Shown one piece after another: positions 9,744 through 18,483 of a DNA stretch of 64,000 nucleotides. The DNA lies in contig NZ_JAODNW010000020.1 in assembly GCF_025398255.1 (NCBI RefSeq), forward strand, positions 1 through 64,000, read 5' to 3'. This DNA comes from Chelativorans intermedius. Lineage in GTDB: Bacteria > Pseudomonadota > Alphaproteobacteria > Rhizobiales > Rhizobiaceae. The notes beneath the pieces are model-generated. The model was not told the origin of the DNA, did not search any database, and saw nothing but the letters and a program-made list of their open reading frames with translations. The translations under genes and the position numbers were made by a program. Position 1 is the stretch's first letter, and the number at the start of each line of letters is the position of its first letter.

Positions 9744-10590
9744 AGGGGGCAGAAAGCGCACGGGCCTGCTGGGCACCGGATTCTCCCGGCTGGGCGCGAT
9801 GGTGGCCCGCAATCCCGCCGCGGTCGGCGGCACGACGGCATTCCTCGTCTCGCTGTCCTTCGTTTCGGCGAATGCGCTGTGGTATCAGCCGCAGATCCAT
9901 CCGAGCGCCTTCGTCTCGACACGCGCGCCGGCTGCCCCTCTTGCCGCGCCGCGGCCTGCTGCCCCCGCCGAGGCGGCGCCGGCACCCACGGGCAGCAAGG
10001 ATCCGATTCGCCGGGTGATGGAGCAGGAGGCGGCAGCTCCCGCGCCCGCGCCCGCGCCGGAATCTCAATCTTTGGGCTCGGTGGCGCGCGAGGAGGGGGA
10101 CGAGACCGTGCGCGCCGTGCAGAAGGTGCTGAGCGATCTCGGGCTCTACCGCGGGCCGGTGGACGGGCTGACGGGGCCGCAGACGCGCGAGGCAGTGGCA
10201 AATTACCGCCGCATCGTGGGGCTCGCGGAAGGTTCGCAGATCGATTCTGCCCTGCTTGGCCAGCTCGGCCTCGATCAACCGCTGCACACGGCGGGAATTT
10301 CCGTGCCGGTGCCGGCGCCCAAGCCTGCGCCGCGCCCGGCAGGGGCGAGCGATCCGGTGCAGACGGCATCCCTGGGCGAGACGCCCGCCGGCAACGGCGA
10401 TCCGGTCATCCGCCGCGTGCAGGCCGGGCTTCGCGCCTTCGGCAATGACGGCATCGAGGTGGACGGTGTGCTTGGCGAGAACACCCGCGCGGCGATCCGC
10501 GAGTTTCAGTCCCTGTTCGGCCTGCCGGTGACGGGCGAGCCCGACGAGGCGCTGATGGCCAAGATGCGCGAGATCGGCCCATGCGGGTAA
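9718..10590 (+). CDS. Peptidoglycan-binding domain protein, membrane-anchored
   Basis: Protein of 290 residues. A hydrophobic segment near residues 37-53 probably anchors it in the inner membrane; a proline/alanine-rich linker follows. Two PG_binding_1 repeats are visible, the first around 125-170 (VLSDLGLYRGPVDGLTGPQT) and the second around 225-280 (DGIEVDGVLGENTRAAIREF). The ATG lies inside the end of the kinase gene, implying coupled translation. A role in envelope sensing together with the kinase is plausible but not shown. Confidence 0.8.
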   Translation: MTRYARRPEGGRKRTGLLGTGFSRLGAMVARNPAAVGGTTAFLVSLSFVSANALWYQPQIHPSAFVSTRAPAAPLAAPRPAAPAEAAPAPTGSKDPIRRVMEQEAAAPAPAPAPESQSLGSVAREEGDETVRAVQKVLSDLGLYRGPVDGLTGPQTREAVANYRRIVGLAEGSQIDSALLGQLGLDQPLHTAGISVPVPAPKPAPRPAGASDPVQTASLGETPAGNGDPVIRRVQAGLRAFGNDGIEVDGVLGENTRAAIREFQSLFGLPVTGEPDEALMAKMREIGPCG

Positions 10591-10922
10591 CCAGCGAATT
10601 GTGGGTCTCGGCCCTTGTGCGCCGCGTCTTCGCCGATGGCGGCTTTGCGGCGGTACGCCGGCGCGGGGCGCGAGAGGCAGGCGCGATCTTCGTCGTGAGG
10701 CGCACGCGGCTGGGCGCCTTCGAGCTTTACGGTCCGGCCCCGCAAACGAGCTATGAAGAGGCACGCCCGGCGGAGCGCCAGTTCGTGCGTATGGCGGCGA
10801 CCACGGAGGAGGAGGCCGACCGGCGGCTCGAACGCGAGATGCGTTTCGACCCCGACGTCTGGGTGCTGGAGGTGGAGACCGAGGCGGCGATGGAGGACTA
10901 TCTGGTGCTGGCCGCCGAGTGA
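10581..10922 (+). CDS. DUF1491 family protein
   Basis: Protein of 113 residues matching the alphaproteobacterial DUF1491 family in length and in its motifs (SELWVSALVRR near the start, GAIFV, and a C-terminal EREMRFDPDVWVLEVE). Function unknown. It overlaps the peptidoglycan-binding gene by 10 bp, so the kinase, this gene and the one between form one operon. Its 3' end overlaps the convergent DUF2336 gene by 25 bp. Confidence 0.85.
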   Translation: MRVTSELWVSALVRRVFADGGFAAVRRRGAREAGAIFVVRRTRLGAFELYGPAPQTSYEEARPAERQFVRMAATTEEEADRRLEREMRFDPDVWVLEVETEAAMEDYLVLAAE

Positions 10923-11803
10923 AGCGGGGCCGCCGCGCCGCCCTGTCCCTCCTCCTCCCGCCAACGGGCCAGCCTCTCGCGCGCCGCCTGCGGGCTCGCC
11001 ACGCCGTAGCGTTCGAGAAACAGGCGGATGGCGGCTGGATGGGCGACCTCGGCGGGGAAGAGCGCCGCCGTCAGCAGGAAGGCTTCTTCGGCCTTGAGTT
11101 CCAGGGCGCGCAGGCCCGTCAGCAGGTCGCCATAGCCCGTGCCCTGGAACAGCCGGCGGGCACGCGCAGCACTGATGCCGAGGGCGGCCGAAAGCGCCTC
11201 GACGACGGTATGCGCATTTTCCGAGAGAGCCGCCTCGCGCAACCTGGCGTAGAGCAGGGTAGGGTCCTGCGCGGGCGTTCCGCCGCTTCTTCCTGCCTCT
11301 CGCATCACTTCGCGAAGCTGGCGGCGGATCGCCTCCAGCGGGTCGTCGTCTTCTTCGATCCTGGCGGCAATCTCCGCCGCGCTCTCGGCGCGCGCCACGA
11401 GGGCGCGGATGAGGGCGGCAATGGCCGGGTGCAAGTGGTCGCGGCGGGCGATGGCTCTTGCATGCGGCAGGCCGTGGCGGGCGATGAGGGCGATGAGATC
11501 GACATCGGACAAGGCGCGCGAGCGCACCAGCAGGGGCGCCGCGATGTCCACCGGCTCTTCGGCCAGCCGGCGCACGAGGCCGGGCGGGGCGGGGTCGCAC
11601 TTTGAAAGGGTGGCGGCGGCGAAGCGGCGCGCATCGCGCGAGACCGCGTCGAACAAGCCGAGCGCCAGATCGTCGAGCTGGACGATCTCGCGCCGGGTGG
11701 GCCGCGCAAGGCTGCAGAACGCGGAAACGGCGGCGCGAAACAGCCGCTCGCAGTTGCGCGGGCCTTTTTGAAACGCGATATGCCTGAAGTCCGCGTTGGA
11801 CAC
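10898..11803 (-). CDS. DUF2336 family protein
   Basis: Protein of 301 residues, mostly helical, with the DUF2336 signature near the N-terminus (REIVQLDDLALGLFDAV) and a middle region rich in charged residues. The family is widespread in alphaproteobacteria; its biochemical role is unknown. It is transcribed convergently to the kinase operon and overlaps DUF1491 at the 3' end. A perfect CtrA box lies 147 bp upstream of its start, so cell-cycle control is possible. Confidence 0.82.
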   Translation of the reverse strand: MSNADFRHIAFQKGPRNCERLFRAAVSAFCSLARPTRREIVQLDDLALGLFDAVSRDARRFAAATLSKCDPAPPGLVRRLAEEPVDIAAPLLVRSRALSDVDLIALIARHGLPHARAIARRDHLHPAIAALIRALVARAESAAEIAARIEEDDDPLEAIRRQLREVMREAGRSGGTPAQDPTLLYARLREAALSENAHTVVEALSAALGISAARARRLFQGTGYGDLLTGLRALELKAEEAFLLTAALFPAEVAHPAAIRLFLERYGVASPQAARERLARWREEEGQGGAAAPLHSAASTR

Positions 11804-11949
11804 GCTTTACGCCTGACGCCTGAAACTCGAACGGGTGGCGGGAGGCCGGCCCTGCCGGCGCCGCCCGCCTTCTCGCGCAAAGTATCGCCAATGCGTTAGC
11901 GACCCATTAACCGCACAATTAAGGATTGCGTTCACCAATTGCGGGCGCG

Positions 11950-11965
11950 TTAAGGAAAGATTAAC
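11950..11965. promoter_or_regulatory. CtrA-binding site (TTAA-N7-TTAAC)
   Basis: TTAAGGAAAGATTAAC matches the full CtrA consensus TTAA-N7-TTAAC exactly. It lies between the leftward DUF2336 gene and the rightward 52-codon gene (78 bp upstream of its ATG), in a spacer that is AT-rich for this genome. A second, imperfect pair (TTAA-N8-TTAA) sits about 40 bp to the left. Either neighbour could be the target. Confidence 0.7.
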
Positions 11966-12042
11966 CATGCGGCCGGTTTCATGGCGCCGGCAAGCGTTGC
12001 GTATCGAGCGTTGCGTATGACGTGCAATGCGGGGGAATGCGC

Positions 12043-12201
12043 ATGGCGAAGGTTCTGCCCTTCAGGCCGCGCAAGCGGCGCACCGCTCGGCGCTCGCCCG
12101 TGCCGGCGGACGGGGCGGCGATCATCATCTTTCCCGGCGTGCGCTACGAACGGTGCGACGGCAAGGGCGCACCGCCGCCGCGGCGGCGCAAGCGGCGCTG
12201 A
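12043..12201 (+). CDS. Small basic protein of unknown function (52 residues)
   Basis: A short frame begins MAKVLPFRPRKRR and ends in an arginine-rich tail (PPPRRRKRR). The middle contains AAIIIFPGVRYER, which resembles a small conserved rhizobial protein I recall without a name. GGGGGA lies 6 nt upstream of the ATG at 12043; the in-frame ATG at 12037 is too close to it. The gene ends 6 bp before the convergent DUF1254 stop. It could bind nucleic acid, given its charge, but nothing direct shows this. Confidence 0.65.
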   Translation: MAKVLPFRPRKRRTARRSPVPADGAAIIIFPGVRYERCDGKGAPPPRRRKRR

Positions 12202-12207
12202 AGCCGC

Positions 12208-12756
12208 TCATTCGAGCGGCAGGGGCGCGCATCGCAGGCTTTCCAGAAAGGCCGTGGCCACGCCCTGCCAGGTCTCATCGGGCACGAAGACACGCACCAG
12301 CGCAATGCCTCTCCCCACATTCGCCTGCAGAAGGACGGAGCGGTCTGTCTGCGCCGCGTAGCGGCTGTGCAGCCGCCGGGCCTGGGCGGGCGCCAGGACG
12401 ACTGCGTCGAGCCGCCCGTCGGCAGCCGCCCCGTCGGTGATGGAAAAGACGTTGAGGCCGTTGTCGTCGTAGATCGAGATGGACCAGAAGGGCACCGTGC
12501 CTTCGGCTTCCAGATGCAGCATGCCTTCGGCCAGGTCGAAGCGGCAGGCAGCGGCCTGGATGAAGGGATCGGCGGGGGCGGGCAGGCCGTCTTGCCCGGC
12601 GGCATCGAGGCGCAGCGTCGCATAGGGCTCGCCCACCTGGGAAAGACGCGTCCACACGTCGCGCACGGAATGGGCGGGCAGGAGGAAGAGAATAGAAAGG
12701 TGGACGATGCCGGCGCCGACGAGGCCAAGTGCCAAGGCGTGAACAAACCTAGCCAT
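12208..12756 (-). CDS. DUF1254 domain protein (membrane-anchored)
   Basis: Protein of 182 residues with one N-terminal transmembrane segment (about 8-26) and a periplasmic domain. It corresponds to the DUF1254-type partner commonly encoded next to DUF1214 proteins: VPFWSISIYDDNGLNVFSI (about 88-106) is typical. Its start overlaps the DUF1214 stop by 8 bp, so the pair is translationally coupled. Function unknown. Confidence 0.8.
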   Translation of the reverse strand: MARFVHALALGLVGAGIVHLSILFLLPAHSVRDVWTRLSQVGEPYATLRLDAAGQDGLPAPADPFIQAAACRFDLAEGMLHLEAEGTVPFWSISIYDDNGLNVFSITDGAAADGRLDAVVLAPAQARRLHSRYAAQTDRSVLLQANVGRGIALVRVFVPDETWQGVATAFLESLRCAPLPLE

Positions 12757-13333
12757 CGCAGCCGGTCCGGGCGATCTGCGGCAGGGTGAGTTCGCCGAGG
12801 CGCGCGCCCGAGGCGACCGGCGTGTCGTAGAGGGTGAGCACGAGACGCATCCCGCCCTCGCCGGTGACGGCCAGCCAGTTGGCCGGCGCGGGATGGGGCG
12901 AGACGACGATCAGAAAGCCGTCGTCGGAGAAGCGCAGCACCATGCGCGAATGCAGGGCGGCGCGGCGCCGGCCGAACGGCGGCAGGACGCGGCCTGCGGC
13001 ATCCGCCGCGTGGAGCGTCCAGAACCGGGCGGCGGGCATCGGCCCCTCGATGCGATAGGTGCAATCGCGCCGCAGGGCACGGCCCTGCGAATCGCTGCCG
13101 GCGGTGAAGGCGATGCCTTCCGAACGGCCGAGCGGGATGCCGCCCTGGCGGGCGAAACGGGCGCGCGAATAGGGATCGGCCTCGCGGCTGCCGGCGCTGG
13201 GGAAGGCGACCCACGGGCCGGCGCGGACGGCGCCGAAGGGCGGCGCCTTCTCGAGCGCCAGCCACACGCTGCCCGCCCCCCCGCCAATGGCGAGGGCAAG
13301 GCTGAGGCCGGCGAGGAGAATCGTCTTCAGCAT
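12749..13333 (-). CDS. DUF1214 domain protein
   Basis: Protein of 194 residues with an N-terminal signal or anchor segment (about 4-26). The DUF1214 core includes DCTYRIEGPMPAARFWTL (about 90-107) and the terminal beta-rich part RLVLTLYDTPV. It forms a two-gene operon with the DUF1254 gene. An in-frame ATG three codons upstream (13342) is an equally possible start. The function of the family is not established. Confidence 0.82.
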   Translation of the reverse strand: MLKTILLAGLSLALAIGGGAGSVWLALEKAPPFGAVRAGPWVAFPSAGSREADPYSRARFARQGGIPLGRSEGIAFTAGSDSQGRALRRDCTYRIEGPMPAARFWTLHAADAAGRVLPPFGRRRAALHSRMVLRFSDDGFLIVVSPHPAPANWLAVTGEGGMRLVLTLYDTPVASGARLGELTLPQIARTGCDG

Positions 13334-13355
13334 GGCGCCCATGATGGCGGATTCT

Positions 13356-15500
13356 TCACAGGGCGGACAGGGATTCCGGCCGGGCGGCGGGTCGAACCGG
13401 CGGGGCGTTGCGGAAATGCGCCCCGAGCTGCCGCAGCACCTGCCGGGTGGCGGCGGGCATGGCGCGCGGCGGCCGGGCAAGCCCGTTCGCCTCGCCCTGC
13501 GCCTCGCCGGTGGCAGCGACGGCCGTACCGTCGAGCGCGGGCAGGGGGTTCTCGATGCCCGGAATGGGCTTGAGCTCGATGTTCTGGTGCGCATAGGCCA
13601 TGAAGCGCTGCCACACCATGGCCGGCAGCGAGCCGCCGGTCATGCGGCGCGTGGGATGGTAGTCGTCGTTGCCCAGCCAGACGGCAGCCACATAGTTGCC
13701 CGTATAGCCGACATACCAGGCGTCGCGATAGGACTGGGTGGTGCCGGTCTTGCCGGCCGAGCGCACGCCCGGCAGCGCCGCCCGCCGCCCGGTGCCGCGC
13801 TCGGGCACCTGCACGAGGATGCTGTTCATGGCCGCCACGGCCTTGCGCGACAGCACGCGGCGGGGCGGCGGCGCATCGCGCTCGTGATCAAAGACCACCT
13901 CGCCGGAATGGGTGGTCAGCCGCAGGATGCCGTGGCGCGTGCCGGCAAGCCCGCCATTGGCGAAGACGCCGTAGCCCGTGGCCTGGTCCATCACCGTCAT
14001 GCCGGAGGTGCCGAGCACCATGGTCTTGTGGGCGTTCAGCTTCGTCTCCACGCCCATCGCCTCGGTCATTGCGACGATCCTGTCGATGCCCAGATGGTCG
14101 CGCGCCAGCCTGACCGGCACGGTGTTGTAGGAGTAGATGAGGGCGCTTGCCAGATCGACCCGCCCGGCATAGCGGCGGGTGTAGTTGCGCGGCGACCAGC
14201 CGCCCCAGGAGATGGGCGCATCGGAGATGACCGAGTCGGGCGCGAAGCCCGCCTCCATGGCGGCGGCATAGACATAGGGCTTGAAGGAGGAGCCGGGCTG
14301 GCGCTCGGCCTGGGTGGCGCGGTTGAACTGGCTCTGCCCGTAGTCGCGCCCGCCGACCAGGGCGCGCACCGCGCCGTCGGTGTCCATGACCACGACGGCC
14401 CCCTGCGAGACGTCGTAATCCTTGCCGAACTGGCGCAGGTGGTATTCCAGCGACTCCTCGACAGCGCGCTGCAGGTCTGGATCGAAGGCGGTGCGGGCGA
14501 CCAGCGAATGGGTGGCGCCCTCCGGCACCAGCCGCTTCACCTCCTCGAAGGCCCAATCGAGATAGTAGTCCGGGCTTTCGTGGCTGCCGCGGTCGACGGC
14601 GCTGGCCGGATTGAGCCGGGCCGGCAGCACCTGCCCCTCGGTCATGAAATCGGCCTGCACGAGATTGGTGAGCACCTCGTTGGCGCGCGCCCGGGCGGCC
14701 GGCAGGTTGATGTGCGGCGCATAGCGCGCCGGCGCCTTGAAGAGGCCGGCGATCATCGCCGCCTCGGCAAGCGTCAGCTCCTTGACCGGCTTGTCGAAAT
14801 AGAAGTCGGCCGCCGCCGCGATGCCGAACGTGCCGCCGCCGAGATAGACCCGGTCGAGATAAAGCTGCAGGATTTCCTTCTTGGTCAGATTGGCCTCCAG
14901 CCACAGGGCGAGGAACGCCTCCTTGACCTTGCGCTCCACCGTGCGCTCGTTGGTGAGGAACAGGTTCTTGGCAAGCTGCTGGGTGATGGTGGAGCCGCCC
15001 TGGACGATGGTGTTGGCGCGCACATTTTCCGTCATGGCGCGCACGAGGCCCGGGAAGTCGATGCCGAAATGCTCGAAGAAGCGGCGATCCTCCGTGGCCA
15101 GCACCGCCTTCACGAGGTGATCCGGCATCTCGTCCACCGGCACGGAGTCGCGCTGGATGACGCCGCGCTGGCCGATCTCGTTGCCATAGCGGTCGAGGAA
15201 GGTGACGGCATAGTCGTCCTGAGCACGCCAGTCCGCCGCCGTCTCCTCGAAGGCGGGGCGGGCGAGCGCCAGGAGCACCACCGCCCCGGCGGCCGCCAGC
15301 GTCAGCCCCTCGCTCGCCGTCTCGACGGCAGCGCGCGCCGCTCCCTCGACGCGGAAACGGCGGAAGAAGACCGTCAGATCCTCCCACGCGCGGGCAAGCT
15401 TGAAGCCTGCCTCATAGAGGGTGGAATCGATCCACGCGTCGACCTCGAGGAGCCACGATGCCCTCGGCGCCCGCCCCTTTTTCCCGCGCTTCTCTTCCAT
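13356..15500 (-). CDS. Class A penicillin-binding protein (PBP1A family)
   Basis: Bifunctional peptidoglycan glycosyltransferase/transpeptidase, 714 residues. A short cytoplasmic N-terminus is followed by a membrane anchor (about 66-84). The glycosyltransferase 51 domain shows the catalytic EDRRFFEHFG (E137) and QGGSTITQQLAKN (167-179). The transpeptidase domain shows the SxxK motif in PGSSFKP (about residue 403), SYN in YSYNT and KTG in GKTGTTQ (about 585). The protein polymerises and cross-links cell-wall glycan in the periplasm. It ends 22 bp before the DUF1214 gene on the same strand, so the three may be co-transcribed. Confidence 0.93.
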   Translation of the reverse strand: MEEKRGKKGRAPRASWLLEVDAWIDSTLYEAGFKLARAWEDLTVFFRRFRVEGAARAAVETASEGLTLAAAGAVVLLALARPAFEETAADWRAQDDYAVTFLDRYGNEIGQRGVIQRDSVPVDEMPDHLVKAVLATEDRRFFEHFGIDFPGLVRAMTENVRANTIVQGGSTITQQLAKNLFLTNERTVERKVKEAFLALWLEANLTKKEILQLYLDRVYLGGGTFGIAAAADFYFDKPVKELTLAEAAMIAGLFKAPARYAPHINLPAARARANEVLTNLVQADFMTEGQVLPARLNPASAVDRGSHESPDYYLDWAFEEVKRLVPEGATHSLVARTAFDPDLQRAVEESLEYHLRQFGKDYDVSQGAVVVMDTDGAVRALVGGRDYGQSQFNRATQAERQPGSSFKPYVYAAAMEAGFAPDSVISDAPISWGGWSPRNYTRRYAGRVDLASALIYSYNTVPVRLARDHLGIDRIVAMTEAMGVETKLNAHKTMVLGTSGMTVMDQATGYGVFANGGLAGTRHGILRLTTHSGEVVFDHERDAPPPRRVLSRKAVAAMNSILVQVPERGTGRRAALPGVRSAGKTGTTQSYRDAWYVGYTGNYVAAVWLGNDDYHPTRRMTGGSLPAMVWQRFMAYAHQNIELKPIPGIENPLPALDGTAVAATGEAQGEANGLARPPRAMPAATRQVLRQLGAHFRNAPPVRPAARPESLSAL

Positions 15501-15661
15501 CCCTGACCGCCCGGTCGTCTTCCCAAGCCCTGCAGCCCCGCCGCGCGAACCCGCAGCGAAAGCCAGGACATCCCCTCAGGGCAGGTCTAGCACATTTCGC
15601 GGGACAAGTGGCGGGGGAAACCGGCGGAAGGATTAACGGGGGGAGAAGAGGAATTTATTCC

Positions 15662-15690
15662 TTGACACCGTGACGGTGGTCTGGTAGGGT
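15662..15690 (+). promoter_or_regulatory. Candidate promoter of the GTA cluster
   Basis: TTGACA (15662-15667) and TAGGGT (15685-15690) are separated by exactly 17 bp. The -35 box is perfect; the -10 box is weak, which would fit a promoter that needs an activator. It lies 143 bp upstream of the small terminase gene. Confidence 0.5.
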
Positions 15691-15759
15691 TCAGGCATCG
15701 TCGGAAAAGTGGGTTCGGCGGCCGGGGCCGCGGGGGCCGTTTCGGCGGAGTGGATCGAG

Positions 15760-15792
15760 CGCCGGTGTCGGCAGGCCCGGCGTTTTGTTTTT
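15760..15792 (+). terminator. Terminator/attenuator in the GTA leader
   Basis: CGCCGG (15760-15765) pairs with CCGGCG (15777-15782) across an 11-base loop and is followed directly by TTTTGTTTTT (15783-15792). It sits between the candidate promoter and the first GTA gene, so it should stop or weaken transcription of the cluster unless relieved. Confidence 0.6.
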
Positions 15793-15832
15793 CCTCCTTC
15801 CTTGCTGCTCTCCTTTTTGCGGAGCAATTCGG

Positions 15833-16324
15833 ATGAGACACATCTCGGCCGCGGCTGCGCTGCGGGCCGTGCGCGCGCTCTATGAGGGGGCGCCGGCGGA
15901 TCTTGCGCTTCTTGCGCGCGCCTGCGGGCGCTCGCGGGCCTATCTCGAACGCGTGGCGAAGACGGAGGGGTGGCTGAGGCCCGCCCTCGACGGGGATTCT
16001 GAGGCGCTGGAGCGCCGGTTGCTGGCGCTGTCCGACCGGCTGGTGGCCGACCTGGAGGCGGCCAGCGCCGAGGGGCGGGCCGCCGGCAGCTACGACAAGG
16101 GACGGATCGACGCGCTTTCGGCCATGCTGCGCATGGTCGAAAAGGTGGGTGAGATGGCCCGCGTGCCCGAGCGCGCGGCCGAAAAGCAGAAGAAGAGCGA
16201 TGAAGAGCTGGCCGCCGCATACGCCCTCATCGATGCCCGCATCGTGGAGCTCGCTTGTGAGCTCGCTGCCGCCATGGGCGGCGGAACGGCTGACGCCGGA
16301 CCAGGCGGGGACACTGGGCGATGA
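15833..16324 (+). CDS. GTA small terminase-like protein (gp1)
   Basis: First gene of the GTA cluster, 163 residues. It starts with a helix-turn-helix-like region (ADLALLARACGRSRAYLERVAKTEGW, quoted here only in part as positions 21-46) followed by long helices, consistent with a terminase small subunit/DNA-recognition protein. GGAG lies 8 nt upstream of the ATG. Its 3' end overlaps the large terminase gene. By position it matches the gp1/TerS gene of rhizobial GTAs; sequence alone supports this only moderately. Confidence 0.7.
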   Translation: MRHISAAAALRAVRALYEGAPADLALLARACGRSRAYLERVAKTEGWLRPALDGDSEALERRLLALSDRLVADLEAASAEGRAAGSYDKGRIDALSAMLRMVEKVGEMARVPERAAEKQKKSDEELAAAYALIDARIVELACELAAAMGGGTADAGPGGDTGR

Positions 16325-17504
16325 GTGGTTCGCACACGGCCGGCTGGCGCAATATCCGGTCGGCGCAAGGCTGAAACCCACCTGGCTGGTGATGGGCGGG
16401 CGCGGCTCCGGCAAGACGCGGCTGGGGGCGGAATGGGTGAACGCGCTGGTGCGCGGGCTGCCGCCCTTCACCCGTCACCGCTATGGCCGCATCGCGCTGG
16501 TGGGCGAGACGCTGGGCGACGTGCGCGAGGTGATGATCGAGGGGCCTTCCGGGCTGCTCACCGTCTCGCGCGGCATCCGCCCGCGCTTCGAGCCGAGCCG
16601 GCGGCGGCTCGTCTGGGACAACGGCGCGGTGGCGCAGGTCTTCTCCGCCGAAGACCCCGACAGCCTGCGCGGCCCGCAGTTCGAGGCCGCCTGGTGCGAC
16701 GAGCTGGCCAAGTGGAAGAACGGCGAAGCCTGCTTCGACATGCTGCAGTTCGGCCTGCGGCTGGGTGCGCGCCCGGTGCAGCTGCTGACCACCACGCCGA
16801 AGCCGGTGGCGCTGATCCGGCGCCTGATGGCAAGCACCGAGGTGACAGTGACGCGCATGCGCACCGAGGAGAACGCCAACAACCTGGCCGCCGGCTTTCT
16901 GCGCGCCGTGGAACAGGCCTATGCCGGCACGCGGCTCGGCCGGCAGGAGCTGGACGGCGAGCTGATCGAGGACCGGGAGGACGCGCTGTGGACGCGCGCC
17001 GGGCTGGAGGCGGCCACCGCGCGCTGGGGCGAGGCGGGGCCGCTTTCGCGCATCGTGGTGGCGGTGGACCCGCCGGCCACCGGCCGGCGCAGCTCCAACG
17101 CCTGCGGCATCGTGGTGGCCGGGCGCGACGGGGAGGGGGTGGCCTGGGTGCTGCACGACGGCAGCCTGCGCGCCGCCAAGCCCGAAGCCTGGGCCGCCCG
17201 TGCCGTGGCGCTCTACCGCCGCTTTCAGGCCGACACCATCATCGCCGAGGTCAATCAGGGCGGCGACATGGTGAAAAGCGTGATCGCCACGGTGGACGCC
17301 AGCGTGCCGGTGAAGGCGGTGCGCGCCACCCGCGGCAAGTGGCTGCGCGCCGAGCCGGTGGCCGCCCTCTACGCGCAGGGCCGCGTGCGCCACGCCCGCC
17401 GCCTGCCCGAACTGGAGGACGAGATGTGCGAATTTAGCCGAGCGGCGAAAAGCAACACAAAAACAACCGCTTGTGGTTTACAAAGAGGGAGCGGGAAACC
17501 GTGA
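16257..17504 (+). pseudogene. GTA large terminase, 5' part, interrupted by the satellite
   Basis: ATP-driven DNA-packaging motor of the GTA head. The GTG at 16257 has GGAG 7 nt upstream. Walker A is MGGRGSGKTRLG (near residues 46-57) and the Walker B region is AAWCDE. The nuclease fold begins normally (VVAVDPPATG). At codon 390 (ATG TGC, 17424) host sequence ends in attL; the frame continues 22 further codons into element DNA and stops at 17504. The true last 41 codons lie at 27342-27467. The lost part holds SPDRVDALVWA, with the conserved acidic residue of terminase nucleases, so the truncated 415-residue product should lack nuclease activity. Confidence 0.92.
17418..17439. repeat. attL of the integrated element
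   Basis: This 22-bp stretch in the GTA terminase matches 27336-27357 at 17 of 22 positions. The identical core is ATGTGCGA (17424-17431 and 27342-27349). Read as codons both copies encode Asp-Glu-Met-Cys-Asp/Glu-Phe, and four of the five differences fall at third codon positions. Confidence 0.85.
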
Positions 17505-17811
17505 ACGGCACCGGAACAAACCGGCTGACTGTAAAACGGAAATTGCCGCCGATCCGCCGGCACCTCAAAAGCAAACCGCCGCTCAGGCTGGACCCCTGAA
17601 CGGCGGAAATGGAATTGAAAAGCACAGCGGCGCTTTCAACGAAAATTCCTACCACGACGGCGCGTCCGCCGCAATGCGGGCGGCGCAATGGTATGCGGAA
17701 AACCGCGACAATTGCCCGCGCCCGATCGTGCCGACCCTCAAGCGCATGTTCGGCGTGTCAGCCTTGGAGGCCGTCCAGGCGATCCAAACAGCCAATGGGG
17801 GCGCACGATGA
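17473..17811 (+). CDS. Hypothetical satellite protein, left end
   Basis: Frame of 112 residues from a GTG at 17473. The first half is low in complexity (Pro, Ala, Lys rich); the second half, from AAMRAAQWYAENRD onward (about 66-112), looks like a compact helical domain with LKRMFGVSALEAVQAIQ. A shorter version from the ATG at 17674 (45 residues) is possible and may be the real product. The stop overlaps the next start as ATGA. It lies at the element edge beside attL; a role in regulation or DNA binding is a guess. Confidence 0.5.
   Translation: MVYKEGAGNRERHRNKPADCKTEIAADPPAPQKQTAAQAGPLNGGNGIEKHSGAFNENSYHDGASAAMRAAQWYAENRDNCPRPIVPTLKRMFGVSALEAVQAIQTANGGAR
17528..17537. repeat. Candidate integrase arm-site, left
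   Basis: ACTGTAAAAC, 97 bp inside attL. The same decamer occurs at 27272-27281 and a one-base variant at 27290-27299, all in the same orientation near the element ends. This distribution suggests arm-type binding sites for the integrase. Confidence 0.4.
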
Positions 17812-18482
17812 GCGCGCCCCTCGAAGTCAGTTCGGCGCTTCTCAACTCGCGTCTGGTCAAGAGCCGGCCTTCCGATCCCGCGCTCGTGGCAGGCTATGAG
17901 AGCGGAGAGATCACCACGGCGGCGGCGCGCCCCGACAAAAACCGTTTCAGACGGGAACGGTTTCAAGGGCGGTTTGCGCGGCCACGCCCGCAACGGTCGC
18001 CGGATCGCGAGCGGTCGATCCAGCGCCGGCGGACGCTCGCGGCAACCTGGCCAATGCCGCCGGCGATGGCCGGCATGCTGACGACAAGTCAAGTCGCCTA
18101 TGCGCGGATCGTGGCCGACGAGGTGAAAAGGAACGGCGATTGCCGCCTGACGCTTGACGAGATCGCGGCGCGCGGCGGCATGTGCCGAAAAACGGCGAAG
18201 CGCGCTCAGGATCGGCTTGCCGAGCTGCGATGGATCGACGTTGATCATCGGCCGGTCAAAGGCCGCAAGCACCTGCCGAATGTCGTGCGCGTTGTGTCGA
18301 GCGAATGGGCGACATGGATCAAGATGGGGCCGAAGCCGCGCCCCATAGGGGGACATTTGTGTCCCACCACGGAAAACCAGTCTTCTAAAACCTTCAACGT
18401 CGCGGCGGCTGAGAGGCCGCAAGGGGCACTTGAAGGGGTGCGACGGCGAAGTCGCGCCCCCACTGGACCGTGGAGGCGCTGA
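17808..18482 (+). CDS. Helix-turn-helix protein, replication/regulation type
   Basis: Protein of 224 residues. The basic N-terminal third is arginine-rich. A winged-HTH-like region follows (LTLDEIAARGGMCRKTAKRA, about 117-136, then RLAELRWIDVDHRP), a pattern seen in phage and plasmid helix-turn-helix replication proteins that dissect gene expression or open an origin. No helicase or primase motif is present. The start overlaps the upstream stop. In satellites of this type the left-end HTH protein often controls replication; that is inference here. Confidence 0.55.
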   Translation: MSAPLEVSSALLNSRLVKSRPSDPALVAGYESGEITTAAARPDKNRFRRERFQGRFARPRPQRSPDRERSIQRRRTLAATWPMPPAMAGMLTTSQVAYARIVADEVKRNGDCRLTLDEIAARGGMCRKTAKRAQDRLAELRWIDVDHRPVKGRKHLPNVVRVVSSEWATWIKMGPKPRPIGGHLCPTTENQSSKTFNVAAAERPQGALEGVRRRSRAPTGPWRR

Positions 18483-18483
18483 G

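Larger units (their letters stand above)
15501..15832. other. Intergenic region carrying the GTA leader
   Basis: No gene is visible in these 332 bp between the leftward PBP gene and the rightward GTA cluster. The right half holds a promoter-like pair (15662-15690) and a terminator-like hairpin with T-run (15760-15792). Both are listed separately. Confidence 0.6.
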
